The notes under the pieces are model-generated. The model was not told the origin of the DNA. It did no database searches and saw only the letters and a program-made list of their open reading frames with translations. This document shows, piece after piece, positions 11,961-23,085 of a stretch of 64,000 bases of DNA. This DNA is from Chiridota heheva (Eukaryota > Echinodermata > Holothuroidea > Apodida > Chiridotidae): NCBI GenBank assembly GCA_020152595.1, contig JAIGNY010001849.1, positions 218,501 to 282,500 on the forward strand, written 5' to 3'. Position 1 is the first letter of the stretch, and every line of letters begins with the position of its first letter. The position numbers and the translations under genes are program-made.

Positions 11961-12529
11961 TAGAAATACAGTAATCCTTGAAGAACCCGGGAAGCTTCTA
12001 TATACAGGACAAGCTGGAACCCAATTTTCTTAAGAATGTAGATAACAAGTATAATATTATCTATATTGCGAACATTTTATGTCTACCTAAATGATAGAAT
12101 TATCCGTGTTTTCTTGTCATTCTTATCATATAGCACTATCTTTCAAATGATGATAATTTGTTTTAGTATACACTTCAAACCTTCAATATTACCACATATT
12201 ACTAATATTGACAACAGAATATCAACTTTTCTTGAAGACTTTTCCTTTATGATCAGTGCAATGATCCCATAATTTCCCATGAAGAAATCATTCCCCCCCC
12301 CCTCCCCCCACACACACCCAACAGAACAATGACAAACTTGGTAACTTGAGGAAAAATTAATAGTGGTGTTCGACAAATTCAGTAGCGATGCAGAGCAAAC
12401 CAGAACCAAAAGGTTTTGTGGTTCCGATGCTGTTTTTCCATATGTTGATTAATTTGCAAGTTTCGTAAAAAGTGTCATGTCATTGCATATTATGAAATAT
12501 TTGTTTCAGGATATTTATTCATAAAGCCA
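11961..12529. other. Non-coding spacer
   Basis: AT-rich with a poly-C run near 12293. A second 'actcttagaaatacag' (11956-11971) suggests a fragment of another copy of the neighbouring element. No gene seen. Confidence 0.45.
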
Positions 12530-13345
12530 TGACCACCATGCAAGATGCAGATCAATAAAATATACATACTGTACCTATTGACAACACTAGCATATGCATA
12601 ATAATCAACTATGTTATCATAGCAAGTATGATGCAAAACAGACATATGGTTGCTCATGTATCATATTTGAAGAATTTTAGATTAAGCCCCACCTACTCAT
12701 TAATATGCATGGTATCACCACCATAACCAATAAGGCAAATCCACAGACCATGGGCTATCTGTTATCACATATGACTTGAATCCAGTTTATCATTCTGTAG
12801 ATACCGTGATTACAAGCTTTTTTTCAGCAAAATCATATTAAACCCGGCTTACTATTCATACTAATGAAATTCAACGTTTTTATACCATGAACATGTACAC
12901 AATAGCAATTATCATGGCTGTACCAAATATGAAAGAAAAAGATATATGTGGATGTTATAATATGAGCATTTCACAATTTTACATTAAGCCCCGCCTACTC
13001 ATTAATATGTATGACATCACCACCAAAAAACAGGGCACATCTACAAACCATGGGCTATCTGTGCATAACATGACTTGATTCCAGTTTATTGTTCTTTAGA
13101 TATCGTGTTTACAAGCACTTTTCAACAAAATCATATTAAGCCCCGCCCACTATGCATACTGTATTAATGAAATTCAAAGTTTTTATACTATGACCATGTA
13201 CTGTACACACTAGCAAACATCATAACTACCAAATATGATACAAAACATGTCTATGGTTGTTAAAATATAGGTTTTCAAGATTTTTACATTAAGCCCCGCC
13301 TACTGATTAATATGCATGACATCGCCACCAAAATCAATAGAAGAC
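12530..13345 (+). repeat. About 155-bp satellite, locus 1 (five monomers)
   Basis: A core such as 'aagccccgcctactcattaa' recurs at about 12685, 12840, 12985, 13138 and 13289, a spacing near 150 bp. Alternate monomers share 'cattaatatgcatgac' while the others have 'actattcatac', so the array looks like an A-B dimer. The flank 'gatatcgtgtttacaagc' is shared with the block at 30165-30985. Confidence 0.85.
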
Positions 13346-13516
13346 ATTAATTAAAGTCAACACCACAATTTGTAGATTGTTAATGTCACACCAAAATGTA
13401 CTAGAAATTGGACAAAATGGCAAATCATTTACGAGTTTATATGAGCAATCAAAACCCACCAGATATTCATTCAAGCCACAACGCTGCTCTTGCTCTAAAT
13501 GAAAACATTCTCAAAA

Positions 13517-13955
13517 ATCCTTTTTCCCCTTCTTTTAGTTTTGTGAACCACCCAAGTTTTCCCCCTTCTTTCACTTTTGTGAACCACCATAGTTTTCCCC
13601 CCTCCTTTCACTTTTGTGAACCACCATAGTTTTCCCCCCTTCTTTTACTTTTGTGAACCACCATAGTTTTCCCCCCTTCTTTAAGTTTTGTGAACCACCA
13701 TAGTTTTCCCTTTTCTTTAAGTTTTGTGAACCACCATAGTGTGGTCTAAAATCTAGCCGTCTTTAAGTTTGAGAACCACCACAGTAAGACCTAGCATCCT
13801 TTTCCCCCTTCTTTAAGTTTTGAGATTCACTACAGTCAGGCCTAAAATCCCATTTCCCCTTCTTTGTTTTGAGAACCACCATTAGTAAGGCCTAAAATCC
13901 CTTTCCCCCTTTTTTTAATTTAAGAACCACCACAGTAAGGCCAAAAATCTTTTTT
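13517..13955 (+). repeat. About 37-bp minisatellite
   Basis: About eleven copies built on 'agttttccccccttcttt' and 'gttttgtgaaccaccat'. Copies are regular on the left and progressively diverged on the right, where 'gtaaggcctaaaatcc' is inserted into the unit. Confidence 0.85.
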
Positions 13956-14048
13956 TTCCTTTTTTTTTTGCTTCCTCAAGATTAAGTATCAAGAGCAATT
14001 ATAAAACAATTTAAACACTTCACTTCAATTTCAGACTGTTGCTTCCTT

Positions 14049-14834
14049 TTATTTTACTTACTCATGCTGTTTGTGCTATTTTACTCACTCATGCTGTTTG
14101 TGCTATTTTACTCACTCATGCTGTTTGTGCTATTTTACTCACTCATGCTGTTTGTGCTATTTTACTCACTCATGCTGTTTGTGCTATTTTACTCACTCAT
14201 GCTGTTTATGCTATTTTACTCACTCATGCTGTTTATGCTATTTTACTCACTCATGCTGTTTGTGCTATTTTACTCACTCATGCACATGTTTGTGCTATTT
14301 TACTCACTCATGCTGTTTGTGCTATTTTACTTACTCATGCTGTTTGTGCTATTTTACTTACTCATGCACATGTTTGTGCTATTTTACTCACTCATGCTGT
14401 TTGTGCTATTTTACTCACTCATGCACATGTTTGTGCTATTTTACTCACTCATGCACATGTTTGTGCTATTTTACTCACTCATGCTGTTTGTGCTATTTTA
14501 CTCACTCATGCACATGTTTGTGCTATTTTACTCACTCATGCTGTTTATGCTATTTTACTCACTCATGCTGTTTATGCTATTTTACTCACTCATGCTGTTT
14601 GTGCTATTTTACTCACTCATGCACATGTTTGTGCTATTTTACTCACTCATGCTGTTTGTGCTATTTTACTCACTCATGCACATGTTTGTGCTATTTTACT
14701 CACTCATGCACATGTTTGTGCTATTTTACTCACTCATGCTGTTTCTGCTATTTTACTCACTCATGCTGTTTCTGCTATTTTACTCACTCATGCTGTTTCT
14801 GCTATTTTACTCACTCATGCTGTTTCTGCTATTT
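14049..14834 (+). repeat. 27/30-bp minisatellite, about 28 copies
   Basis: Unit 'tgctattttactcactcatg' followed by 'ctgtttg' (27 bp) or 'cacatgtttg' (30 bp). Single-base variants (tttgtg, tttatg, tttctg) are clustered, with the tttctg type only at the right end. Both lengths are multiples of three, so three plus frames stay open for about 270 codons each. This is a property of the repeat, not evidence of a gene. Confidence 0.95.
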
Positions 14835-16389
14835 GGGATGTTCTTTCCCTTGCCTGACTGTAAGGAAGGTCTTTTGAATAATTGTCCTTCATCACTATCG
14901 TTCTGTTAAACTAAGTGTCTTATGGGTCATGCAAAACACTGGAACTAAAAACAGGTAGCAGGAGTTTTAACTATTCGATGAGATCGCAAGTAAAAGAAAC
15001 ACCAAAACAATTATTATTTCAAATTCCTATGTTGCGGATACAATGATTCAGACAGAGCAAAACCTGTGACACAACTGAAACTTTCAAATCCAGGGGCTGC
15101 TTTGATATGCACCGCTGGTAAACAAACCCAGTACCCAACGCCTGCTGGTAAACAAACCCAGTACCCAATGCTATGCGGGCAAATACGCTAGCATTCAAGG
15201 CATCAATTAAACCAAACAGCCTGGCCAAAATAAATTCAAAGATTCAATTGATTAATGATTTAAACAATGAGATAAACTCTGGTGACTTTCTAACTTTGAA
15301 AGTCACCTTCTCATTAATTATAAAAAACATATTATCTCGTTACGCTGACACACTCGTTACAAAGAGGCAAGATGTAATCTCAAGTTCTTGTGGGTGGTGG
15401 GCTTCATTTCTCCGCAGTAACAGCAACATTAAACAGGCAAAAGTGGTTGCCACACCATGGATGTAGGGATTTTTACAAAGATAGGGATTTTTTAAGAAGA
15501 AAAACAAATGTCGCCCCTATTTTTGGCGAGATAGTGGCAGCAGAGGAGGCAAACAAATAACTTTTTATATATTGTTTTTATGTCTAATGTGAGAATCATG
15601 AGAGAGCTGTTATAGAACTCCCTGTTTTGATCCTGTTTTGATGCACTCAAGTCCTAAGGACAAAGGGTAACCTTGATGGACAAAATTGGTACTCAGATCT
15701 GTCAATTATAACAGAGCAAATAAACTGCCTCCATTTTGAATGACAGGTTTACACCTTATTTGAAACACCACTCCACAATTAACTAATCCCTTAATAAGAT
15801 ATGTGCATTTACAAGGATCTAAAGACTGTAGCCACTTCTTGAATCCAGATGTCCTTTCAAATATTAAAAACATTTAAGGTACTTGAAGTAGATAAACATA
15901 GAAAACTACAAAACTAGTTTTCAAAGAAAACAAATTCCAAATCAGCATGTATAATATTTACAATGAAATCTATCGAGGTCAGATCACCCCACCCTAAAAA
16001 GTCAAAACACTAATTAAGAAAAAACATATGTAGGCCTACAGATTAGGATGAATATATGATAGCAAGCTTAGAAACTTGACACAAAAGAAAAGCAATTAGC
16101 ATGCCAATCTTGATCGATCCATCTATCCAATGATTTCCCTAACCCATCCTCTTTCTTCTCCATCACCAAGTCTTTCCTCTCTCCCACCTTCCACCAGCCC
16201 CTGCTCATGCATCAAGTTCACTTGATTAACCACACATCGCAAATGATGCAAATTCACTTGCTGCTCATCACATGTTTTCCACCCTGCCATCCCACCCTCT
16301 GTTCTGCATGTCCTATCCTATATTCCTCCCTACAGGAAATCATACATGAAATCCAGATACCATTCCACAACATAGCCCATATGCCATCA
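14835..16389. other. Non-coding, one small direct repeat
   Basis: A 30-base direct repeat ('gctggtaaacaaacccagta') occurs at about 15114-15172. No gene, RNA or element ends were recognised elsewhere. AT content is high. Confidence 0.5.
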
Positions 16390-16865
16390 CACATGCAATC
16401 AAGATGACATCTCACCATATGCCTTGCCACCCTGTCCAATATACCATGCCATTCTGTCCCACACGCCATCCCTCTTTGTCCCATATACCATGTTACCTTG
16501 TCCCACACCCCATCCCTCTCTGTTCCATATGCCATCCTACCCTGTCCCACATGCCATCCTTTCATGTACTACATGCCATCCCACCCTGTCCTACAGGCCA
16601 TTCCATCCTATCCCACATGCCACCCCACCCTGTCCTAAAGGCCATTCCATCCTATAACCCATGCCATCCAACCTTGTCCCACATGCCATCCCAAACTGTC
16701 ATAACTGCCATGACACTACCTTGTTATACATGCCACGCCATCCTGTCCCACATGATATTCCACCCTGTCCTATATGTCATGACATCCTGTCCCACATACC
16801 ATGGTACCCTGCTGCACATGCCACCCTGTCCCACATTTCATACCATCATGTCCCCCATGACATCC
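16390..16865 (+). repeat. About 24-bp diverged minisatellite
   Basis: Some twenty copies of a unit like 'catgccatcccaccctgtcc' plus 'caca'. Substitutions and small indels are frequent, so this is older than the 24-bp array at 9.8 kb. Open frames are by-products. Confidence 0.85.
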
Positions 16866-17046
16866 CACCTTCATCCTAATTCATACATCTACCAATCATT
16901 CTACCATCATTCTGACATCCTGTTTATCTGCCATCCTCCATTCCTCAAGATTCCCCATTCACCTACCATCCCCATCACCTAACATCCCCCATTCATCTAC
17001 CATCATCCATTCACTATACCAACCCACGTTTTGCCATCCATCATGC

Positions 17047-17306
17047 CAATATTGTGCCCTGACATCTACGACATGGCTACTCGAAGCACCCTCTCTAAAT
17101 ATTTCTTAAATAATGTGTATGCTGTGTCCGCTTAAATCATTCCTGAAATAAACTCTGTAAGTACAGTGTATGTATAATTGTACACTATATGTATAGAGTG
17201 TAAGGGCAGTAATGCCTAAATTTTTGGTGACCTTGAGATGTTCGTTTTTTTAAAGTGGAAAAACTGAACAGCACTGATGTAAAGGTGCAAATGTTTCATA
17301 GCTAAT
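17047..17306 (+). mobile_element. About 260-bp short relative of the element in the polymerase gene
   Basis: The first part ('caatattgtgccc', 'gacatctacgacat', 'cttaaataatgt') matches 48961-49030. The second part ('aaataaactc', 'gtataattgtacact', 'ccttgagatgttcg') matches 50327-50515. The two parts are contiguous here, but in the polymerase copy they are separated by about 1.3 kb with a GIY-YIG coding region. It is therefore either an internally deleted derivative of that element or a copy that never received a nested insertion. Confidence 0.8.
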
Positions 17307-18557
17307 CTACCAAATGCACTCTTTTCATCATTCCAACCTTCACTATAACCTCCATGATCTATCTACCAAATCAGAATGAAAATTCAGTACAGATTAATTT
17401 GCAGATTATCATAAGTCTATTATGTGTCCAATATTCAAGCAAAGACCTTCTTTTTTTTTGCTATTCATTAGCAAGACAATTCATTACAAATTCCATTCAG
17501 TCATCAGATCTATTATTCAACTTTTTTTTTTACTATTCATTCGCAGGACACTTCATTATAAATTCTAATCAGTCGCCATTTCTATTTTATCAACTTTTTT
17601 TCGTCCCAGAAAAAATCCAGGACAAACGGATGGACGGACGGGCGAATGGACGTACGAACAAATAGTAAAAATGCTATATCCCCTCTTCGCCAACTTCGTT
17701 GGTAAGGGGATAAGAAATAACACATTTTCAGAAAGACTATTAAGTTGTTGTTTTTTGCAAACGATAAATGCCTGCAAACAAAATTGACTCCAACCAAAGT
17801 TTGTACATGGGATCCCCAGATGTTCAATAGGTCATTCAAGCTATTGTAATAAGAATTCACATGTCTGCGTGACGGTTCATTGTATTTCACATTGCAGCTG
17901 CTTGCTCATTAAGGTTGTATTAATTCCAATGTGCACCTCATGTTACATCCCTTCTTATCAAGTGTATCATTAACGATGTAAATTAATACAGTTCTATAGT
18001 TTCATAAAGATTTGATTACATTTCTCAATTTGACTGCAAAAAAAGAAGGTTTAATTAATCTTAAACTTCTTGTATCGTATCATGAAAATGAAATGTTAAT
18101 TAGCAAAATGCTTAATAATTAATTACACTGGGGAGCAATTCTCAGAATAAATTACTGTTTGGTACTGAGCAGTTGTGATAGATAAAGATGCAATTGAACT
18201 AATTAGCAAATTCCCTATGATGGCTAGATCTAAGCACCTTTATGTTACACTTGTTTTTTTGACTTGAGCAGCTGTATTGCCAACCGTTACCTAGTAGTTA
18301 ATAATCAGTGACAAAAAACAGGGTTGGATGGGTGGGTATTAAACACCTTTAGTCCTAATCAAAACATGGAATTAAGGGGACTTAGTGACAGCGTGTGTTT
18401 TGGGGCTGTGGAAGAAGGGGGACTTGTCACTCAGGTAGAAATCCATATTTGTTGTTGGATGTTGTCCCCCATGTGCATGCTCTGCTTACACTATCAATAC
18501 TGTACTGTTGTGCTATAATAACTGAAGTCTGTGAAAGAGTTTTGTCTTATTTAATCA
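17307..18557. other. Non-coding; one hairpin
   Basis: A hairpin at 17677-17712 ('tatcccc' paired with 'ggggata', inner 'ccaac' with 'gttgg') follows a stretch of 'ggacggacgggcg'. This looks like the end of a dispersed element. No gene was recognised. Confidence 0.5.
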
Positions 18558-19224
18558 ACCCAGGAAAGGTAAGCTTTACCTTATTCAATCAACCTAGGAA
18601 AGGTAAGCTTTACCTTAATCAACCCAGGAAAGGTATAAGCTTTACCTTATTCAATCAACCCAGGAAAGGTAAGCTTGACCTTATTCAATCAACCCAGGAA
18701 AGGTAAGCTTCACCTTATTCAATCAACCCAGGAAAGGTAAGCTTTACCTTATTCAATCAACCCAGGAAAGGTAAGCTTTACCTTATTCAATCAACCCAGG
18801 AAAGGTAAGCTTGACCTTATTCAATCAACCCAGGAAAGGTAAGCTTTACCTTATTCAATCAACCCAGGAAAGGTAAGCTTTACCTTATTCAATCAACCCA
18901 GGAAAGGTAAGCTTCACTTTATTCAATCAACCCAGAAAAGGTAAGCTTTACCTTATTCAATCAACCCAGGAAAGGTAAGCTTTACCTTATTCAATCAACC
19001 CAGGAGAGGTAACCTTACCTTATTCAATCAACCTAGGAAAGGTAATCTTTACCTTATTCAATCAACCCAGGAAAGGCAAGCTTTACCTTATTCAATCAAC
19101 CCAGGAAAGGTAAGCTTTACCTTATTCAATCAACCCAGGAAAGGTAAGCTTTACCTTATTCAATCAACCCAGGAAAGGTAGGCTTTACCTTATTTAATCA
19201 ACCCAGGAAAGGTAAGCTTTACCT
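18558..19224 (+). repeat. 34-bp minisatellite, about 20 copies
   Basis: Unit 'ccttattcaatcaaccc' plus 'aggaaaggtaagcttta'. Each copy contains 'aaaggtaag' on the plus strand and 'ataaggtaaag' on the minus strand; both resemble a 5' splice donor. The array lies about 450 bp from the exon-like piece at 19676-19752. Confidence 0.95.
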
Positions 19225-19675
19225 GAGCCTTTAAGAGTGATCTTTGGCTGATGCGGATAAAAAAAATAATAATAAATGGGCGAGTTTCAAAGTGGGTGGA
19301 TCTTAGTGTCCCTGGTGGGGCCTCAGGGCAAAATCCCAGGGAGCTTTGTGTTTTAGGGGTAAAAGTGGGGCATCTTCAAATAATTATTAGGTTTGAGGGT
19401 AAGGTCATCACAGGTATTCCCTCTTGACCTTAGGAAAATATATTTTTTACGGCCTAGCGAACTGGAAAATCATTAGCCTATTACAAGAGGCCCCCGATAC
19501 ATGGTCCTAAATAATGAAAAGTTACCAACTCTTGCGGTACAATGCAGTAGCAAAGTTTCTTTTTATATCAAATACGAACTCCATTTCAAATTTCTGGCTA
19601 CGGGATTGTAATGGAGTAGAAACAAACACAATGGCAACATGAAATAGATAGACAGAGAGACAGAAATGAACTCAC

Positions 19676-19752
19676 CGTCTCCTCCCTGAGCTTGCAGCCT
19701 CTGCAGCTGGTGCTGCTGCATCCTCCTCCTCTGCAATTCCACCAAGACCGTC
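19676..19752 (-). CDS. Exon-like piece of an unrecognised host gene (internal exon)
   Basis: On the minus strand a good 3' splice site (branch-like 'tgactaat', then 'ag') precedes 77 open bases that end at 'gacg|gtgagt', a strong donor. Two frames are open. One reads as a Gln/Arg/Leu-rich, possibly helical piece containing ELQRRRMQQHQLQRLQAQ; the other is Ala/Glu-rich. If the exon followed directly from the phase-0 exon at 38375-38416, the Ala/Glu frame would be used. The coiled-coil-like frame needs an unseen intervening exon. I do not recognise the protein. Linkage to the other two exons is inferred from strand, order and splice signals only. Confidence 0.45.
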
Positions 19753-20561
19753 CTATTAGTCAAAACAAACATGAATATTCATAAGACAACCACATAGCTT
19801 ATTTCTTGATTTCATGGGTTAAATATTGCAGGTGGGATTTAAAGAAATTATATACAAAGCAAATACCTAGAGAAATAAACTTCTTCAGCTAGACGGGAAA
19901 ACTTGTTCATTGAAGTATCACTACCTGCCCCTATGGGTCAAATCCTGGTATTTTATACTATAACTCTCTTAACCCTTACTCTCCCAGCGTCACGGTGACG
20001 GTGACGCTTACGATCCCTTTTCCAAAAAAATATTTGAGTACCTTCCCAAAATCCTATAGAGCTGCAAATAAGTTCATTCAAACCAGATTGAACAGATCTG
20101 TCATAATATGGTTATTTTGTTAGGGGGTTAGATTAAAAAAATTTGAGTAAAATCGTTACAAAAAAGTGCATTTTTTAAAAAAACGTTTAAAAAAAAAAAA
20201 AAAGAAGATTACGACGAATGTCATACATGAATATTTTTTCAATTCTTTTTTTTCCGGTAAAGTATAAAGATAGTTTGAATTGTTGGTTGCTACACGATTT
20301 TTACTTGTACTTGATCAATGTTTGTGTTTTTTTTAAGAAAATATTTTTGACCTTTTTTTATCAAAAAAATCATAAAAACCGGCCCAAATATTGTATTGGA
20401 ATTTTTAAAATTTCTACGGGTGGAGGAGAAATAGATCGTTCAGACGAACTATTACAATAACAGATGCACCCCCTCTACTTGCCTAAAAGGTCTCTGATGA
20501 TGACGTCAATTCGCGTCTTTTTTTCTTCTTTTTATTTTCTTTGCACATTCGATACAACAAA

Positions 20562-20744
20562 ATGGCGAGATACAACGTTGAACGTGCCTTTCAACTCCTA
20601 TGTTTTCTTCAGAATAATGATGATTCAGAGGGGTCGGAAGGTACTTCTGATGAAGAAGATGTACCAGAATTCGACCAGATTAAGGAAGAGGAGAATATAG
20701 AGCCTGCTGAGATGGATAGCGATCTGTTCCAAATTACGGAGTTG
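20562..20744 (+). CDS. Possible first exon of the piggyBac-type transposase
   Basis: The frame starts ATGGCGAGATAC and gives 61 codons, rich in Asp and Glu after residue 18 (for example SDEEDVPEF). It ends at 'gagttg|gtgagt', a good donor; without splicing it runs only eight codons further to a stop. An acidic N-terminal region is usual in piggyBac-type transposases, and the frame is the first one inside the left terminal repeat. The catalytic part was not found, so the product would be a fragment. Confidence 0.45.
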
Positions 20745-21614
20745 GTGAGTGTTTTCTTTCAAAAATAGCGAAAGTACTACATTGTAAATGTGTAGTAATA
20801 GAATAAGGCTTATAGAATTCTAATGATAAATTAGGGATTTTTTTGCTTGTTACGATAAACAAGTAAAAGGGACACTAAAATCACATATAAAAAAAGGATT
20901 TAGGTCCTTTCTATAATAGCCCAGATGAAACAAATGAAAGCTGAACCCCAATAATAACATTTCTAAATGGACTGAAATATATGTATTTCCCAATGGCAAA
21001 ATTGTAAATTTAGGCCTACTGAAGTATGTGTATTCCCAATTTCACAAAATCCAAGTTCCATTATTTCAGGGGCCAAATCAAAATTTTATGGGGGAAAGTG
21101 GAGTAGGGGTCCCATGTTAGGGCAAAATACACATGTTGGGGGTGCCCCAGGCCCATTTAGAGGAAAATGCTTGTATATAGGCCTAGTACCAGTACATTAT
21201 TTTGCTGCCCCATTTTTTGGAACCATGATCCTTTTCCCCTCCCCCTGGTTATGCCACTGTTGTGGTGATGACTAGATTGATAAAACAAACATTTTGGACC
21301 CCTGTATGTACCCCCGGGCTTCCCAGCTGTAAAAGTCTGTCCCCACGGTTACCACAAAATTGTGGGGCAGGTTGGAAACCACAATAGCATAATATGCGAT
21401 AACATGTTATGCGTATGCTTGAAGAGGACAAGCCGCCCACAACTAGAAACCACAATAAGATGTTATGCGATAACATGTTATGCGTATGCTTGAAGAGGAC
21501 GAGCCGCCCGCTACTTCCCAACCCAAGAGGAAGAGGGACAGACCGTTGAAGATGAGCCCAGGCCCCTTTTCCAGGCCTTCTGCTGCAGTCTCGCCACCAT
21601 CACCACTCAACTGC

Positions 21615-21794
21615 AGCGGAAAAAGCTGCCTTCAAAACCAGGGAGGAAGAGCGGAACGCTCGGCTGCAGGAGGTACAACGGTCAAAGGTCATCCCTGCAG
21701 CCGATAAAGACTATCATCTGTGGGAAGTACTGGTGGAGAGTGACCGGGATCAACACGAGGTCTTCGGTAACTGGTTATGGGAGACCAAACTAAA
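21615..21794 (+). CDS. Exon-like open segment inside the piggyBac-type element
   Basis: After 'caactgcag' at about 21607-21615 a frame stays open to 21794, where 'aa|gtaagt' forms a donor. The peptide is charged and helical-looking (AEKAAFKTREEERNAR, then a segment ending WLWETKLK). It does not resemble a transposase catalytic domain. It could be a second exon of the element's gene or a captured host exon. A tandem duplication lies just upstream (about 21375-21510), each copy holding the palindrome ATAACATGTTAT. Confidence 0.35.
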
Positions 21795-22620
21795 GTAAGT
21801 TGAATGAATATAGTTGCAATTTTTTTTTTTTTTTTTTGAATTCTATTTGCAGCAACAAGGTATAGCCGAAGACTTTACAAATTTGGACCTTTTCGGCAAA
21901 TATTTCTTATGAATTCCATGTGGAATGAACAGAAGTAAGTATCTAATAGATAATCAGCATAGTCTTTCAACATAAAAGTAGCTGTGAAGCTTGTAATGGC
22001 TGAAATTGGGTCAGAAATAATCAAAAAACAGTTTCGTGCATAATAAATGAGGTAAATGACCTAATTTGCATATTATTTGCATAATTTCTTATTTTATTTT
22101 TTGCAAATGATGATGTAAACATCTTGTTTTTCTGCATTCTATTAGTTTTGGACATCATAGAAGGGGAAAATGCAATATTTTGGAAAATTTAGTGCCATAC
22201 ACTATTAGATAGATTATTCACAGGATCGGGGGATAATTTTTAGGTCAAAATGTACCAAATTTTTCATATTTGCATCATTTTTTTCTTCTGATTCCTAAAA
22301 ATCCATGAATAGTATCAAATGAAAGGTCTTTCCAAGGACGATTCAGAAATTCTATCCATATTTTTTTGCTATGTAGCCACAAGGCACAAGCGTGTCATAA
22401 AGATAGAATGTTTGGAGACCTTATATGCTAATTTAATAACCTAATTTGCATATTTGAATTCGGAAATATGCTCATATTTGGAAAGTTCAACATATTAGCT
22501 TTCATAAAAGTCGAACTTGTTTTGGTACAAATGGAACAGAAAGTGCTGAAAAAATCCTCTTTCCAAAAATTTCAGAAATAGCTTATTCTATTTTTAAAAC
22601 CTTGGGAGAGTAAGTGTTAA

Positions 22621-22854
22621 ACAGTGGCATAGGTAAGCATTGTTCATATTTACGCCTATATCTTAAGGTGATTTTTTGTATCTTAGTGTAATTTTACGAC
22701 TTCAAAAGACAAGTTTTGTTTTGTTACTTTGCCCTCCTCCATGTGTCCACGTAAGATACCATGGAGACAGGTTTTCCTGAAGCATTGTGTGCCAATTTGC
22801 TGTTATATACTTGTTTGTTTATCACATCAAGGGTGTAGGTCAATTGTTTTAAGT
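22621..22854. other. Non-coding spacer
   Basis: Directly after the TTAA, 'cagtggcata' resembles a CAG-type DNA element end; its complement 'tatgccactg' occurs at about 21250-21259. No gene seen. Confidence 0.35.
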
Positions 22855-23085
22855 GGGGGGATGAATTTTGTGGAAGGAATAGTTTGTCGCGTTAGTGGCA
22901 ATGTGAGGGCTAAGCACTCACCGATAGGCATGGGGTCCAGGGTCCTGAATAAGGGCCCCTGGTGGGGTCCAGGGAAGCCCCGTGAAGCCCCAGTGGAGGC
23001 TCCTAAAATATTTAATATTTTAGGGCTAAAATTGGCCCCAAAATAACATCAAAAATGCTTAGGGTCCAAACACATTTACCTTAAA
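22855..23085. repeat. Dispersed repeat, copy B
   Basis: Second copy of the repeat at 205-545, sharing 'gggcccctggtgg', 'atatttaatatt' and the 'caaacacatttacc' end in the same order and orientation. Confidence 0.6.

Larger units (their letters stand above)
19973..22616 (+). mobile_element. piggyBac-type element, degenerate
   Basis: The element is flanked on both sides by TTAA (19969-19972 and 22617-22620), the obligate piggyBac target. The ends are inverted repeats: CCCTTACTCTCCCA on the left, matched by TGGGAGAGTAAGTG on the right. Inside the left end is a palindromic GCGTCAC...GTGACGC motif. An N-terminal, acidic open frame is present (20562-20744), but no recognisable DDE catalytic domain follows. 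At 2.6 kb with the catalytic region missing, it is non-autonomous now. Confidence 0.85.

Noticed and set aside
14039..14909. Three overlapping membrane-like proteins of about 270 residues
   Set aside because: All three frames of a 27/30-bp repeat are open; this is expected from unit length.
21060..21260. A separate hAT insertion inside the piggyBac-type element
   Set aside because: The right edge 'tatgccactg' is suggestive, but no matching left end or 8-bp duplication was found.
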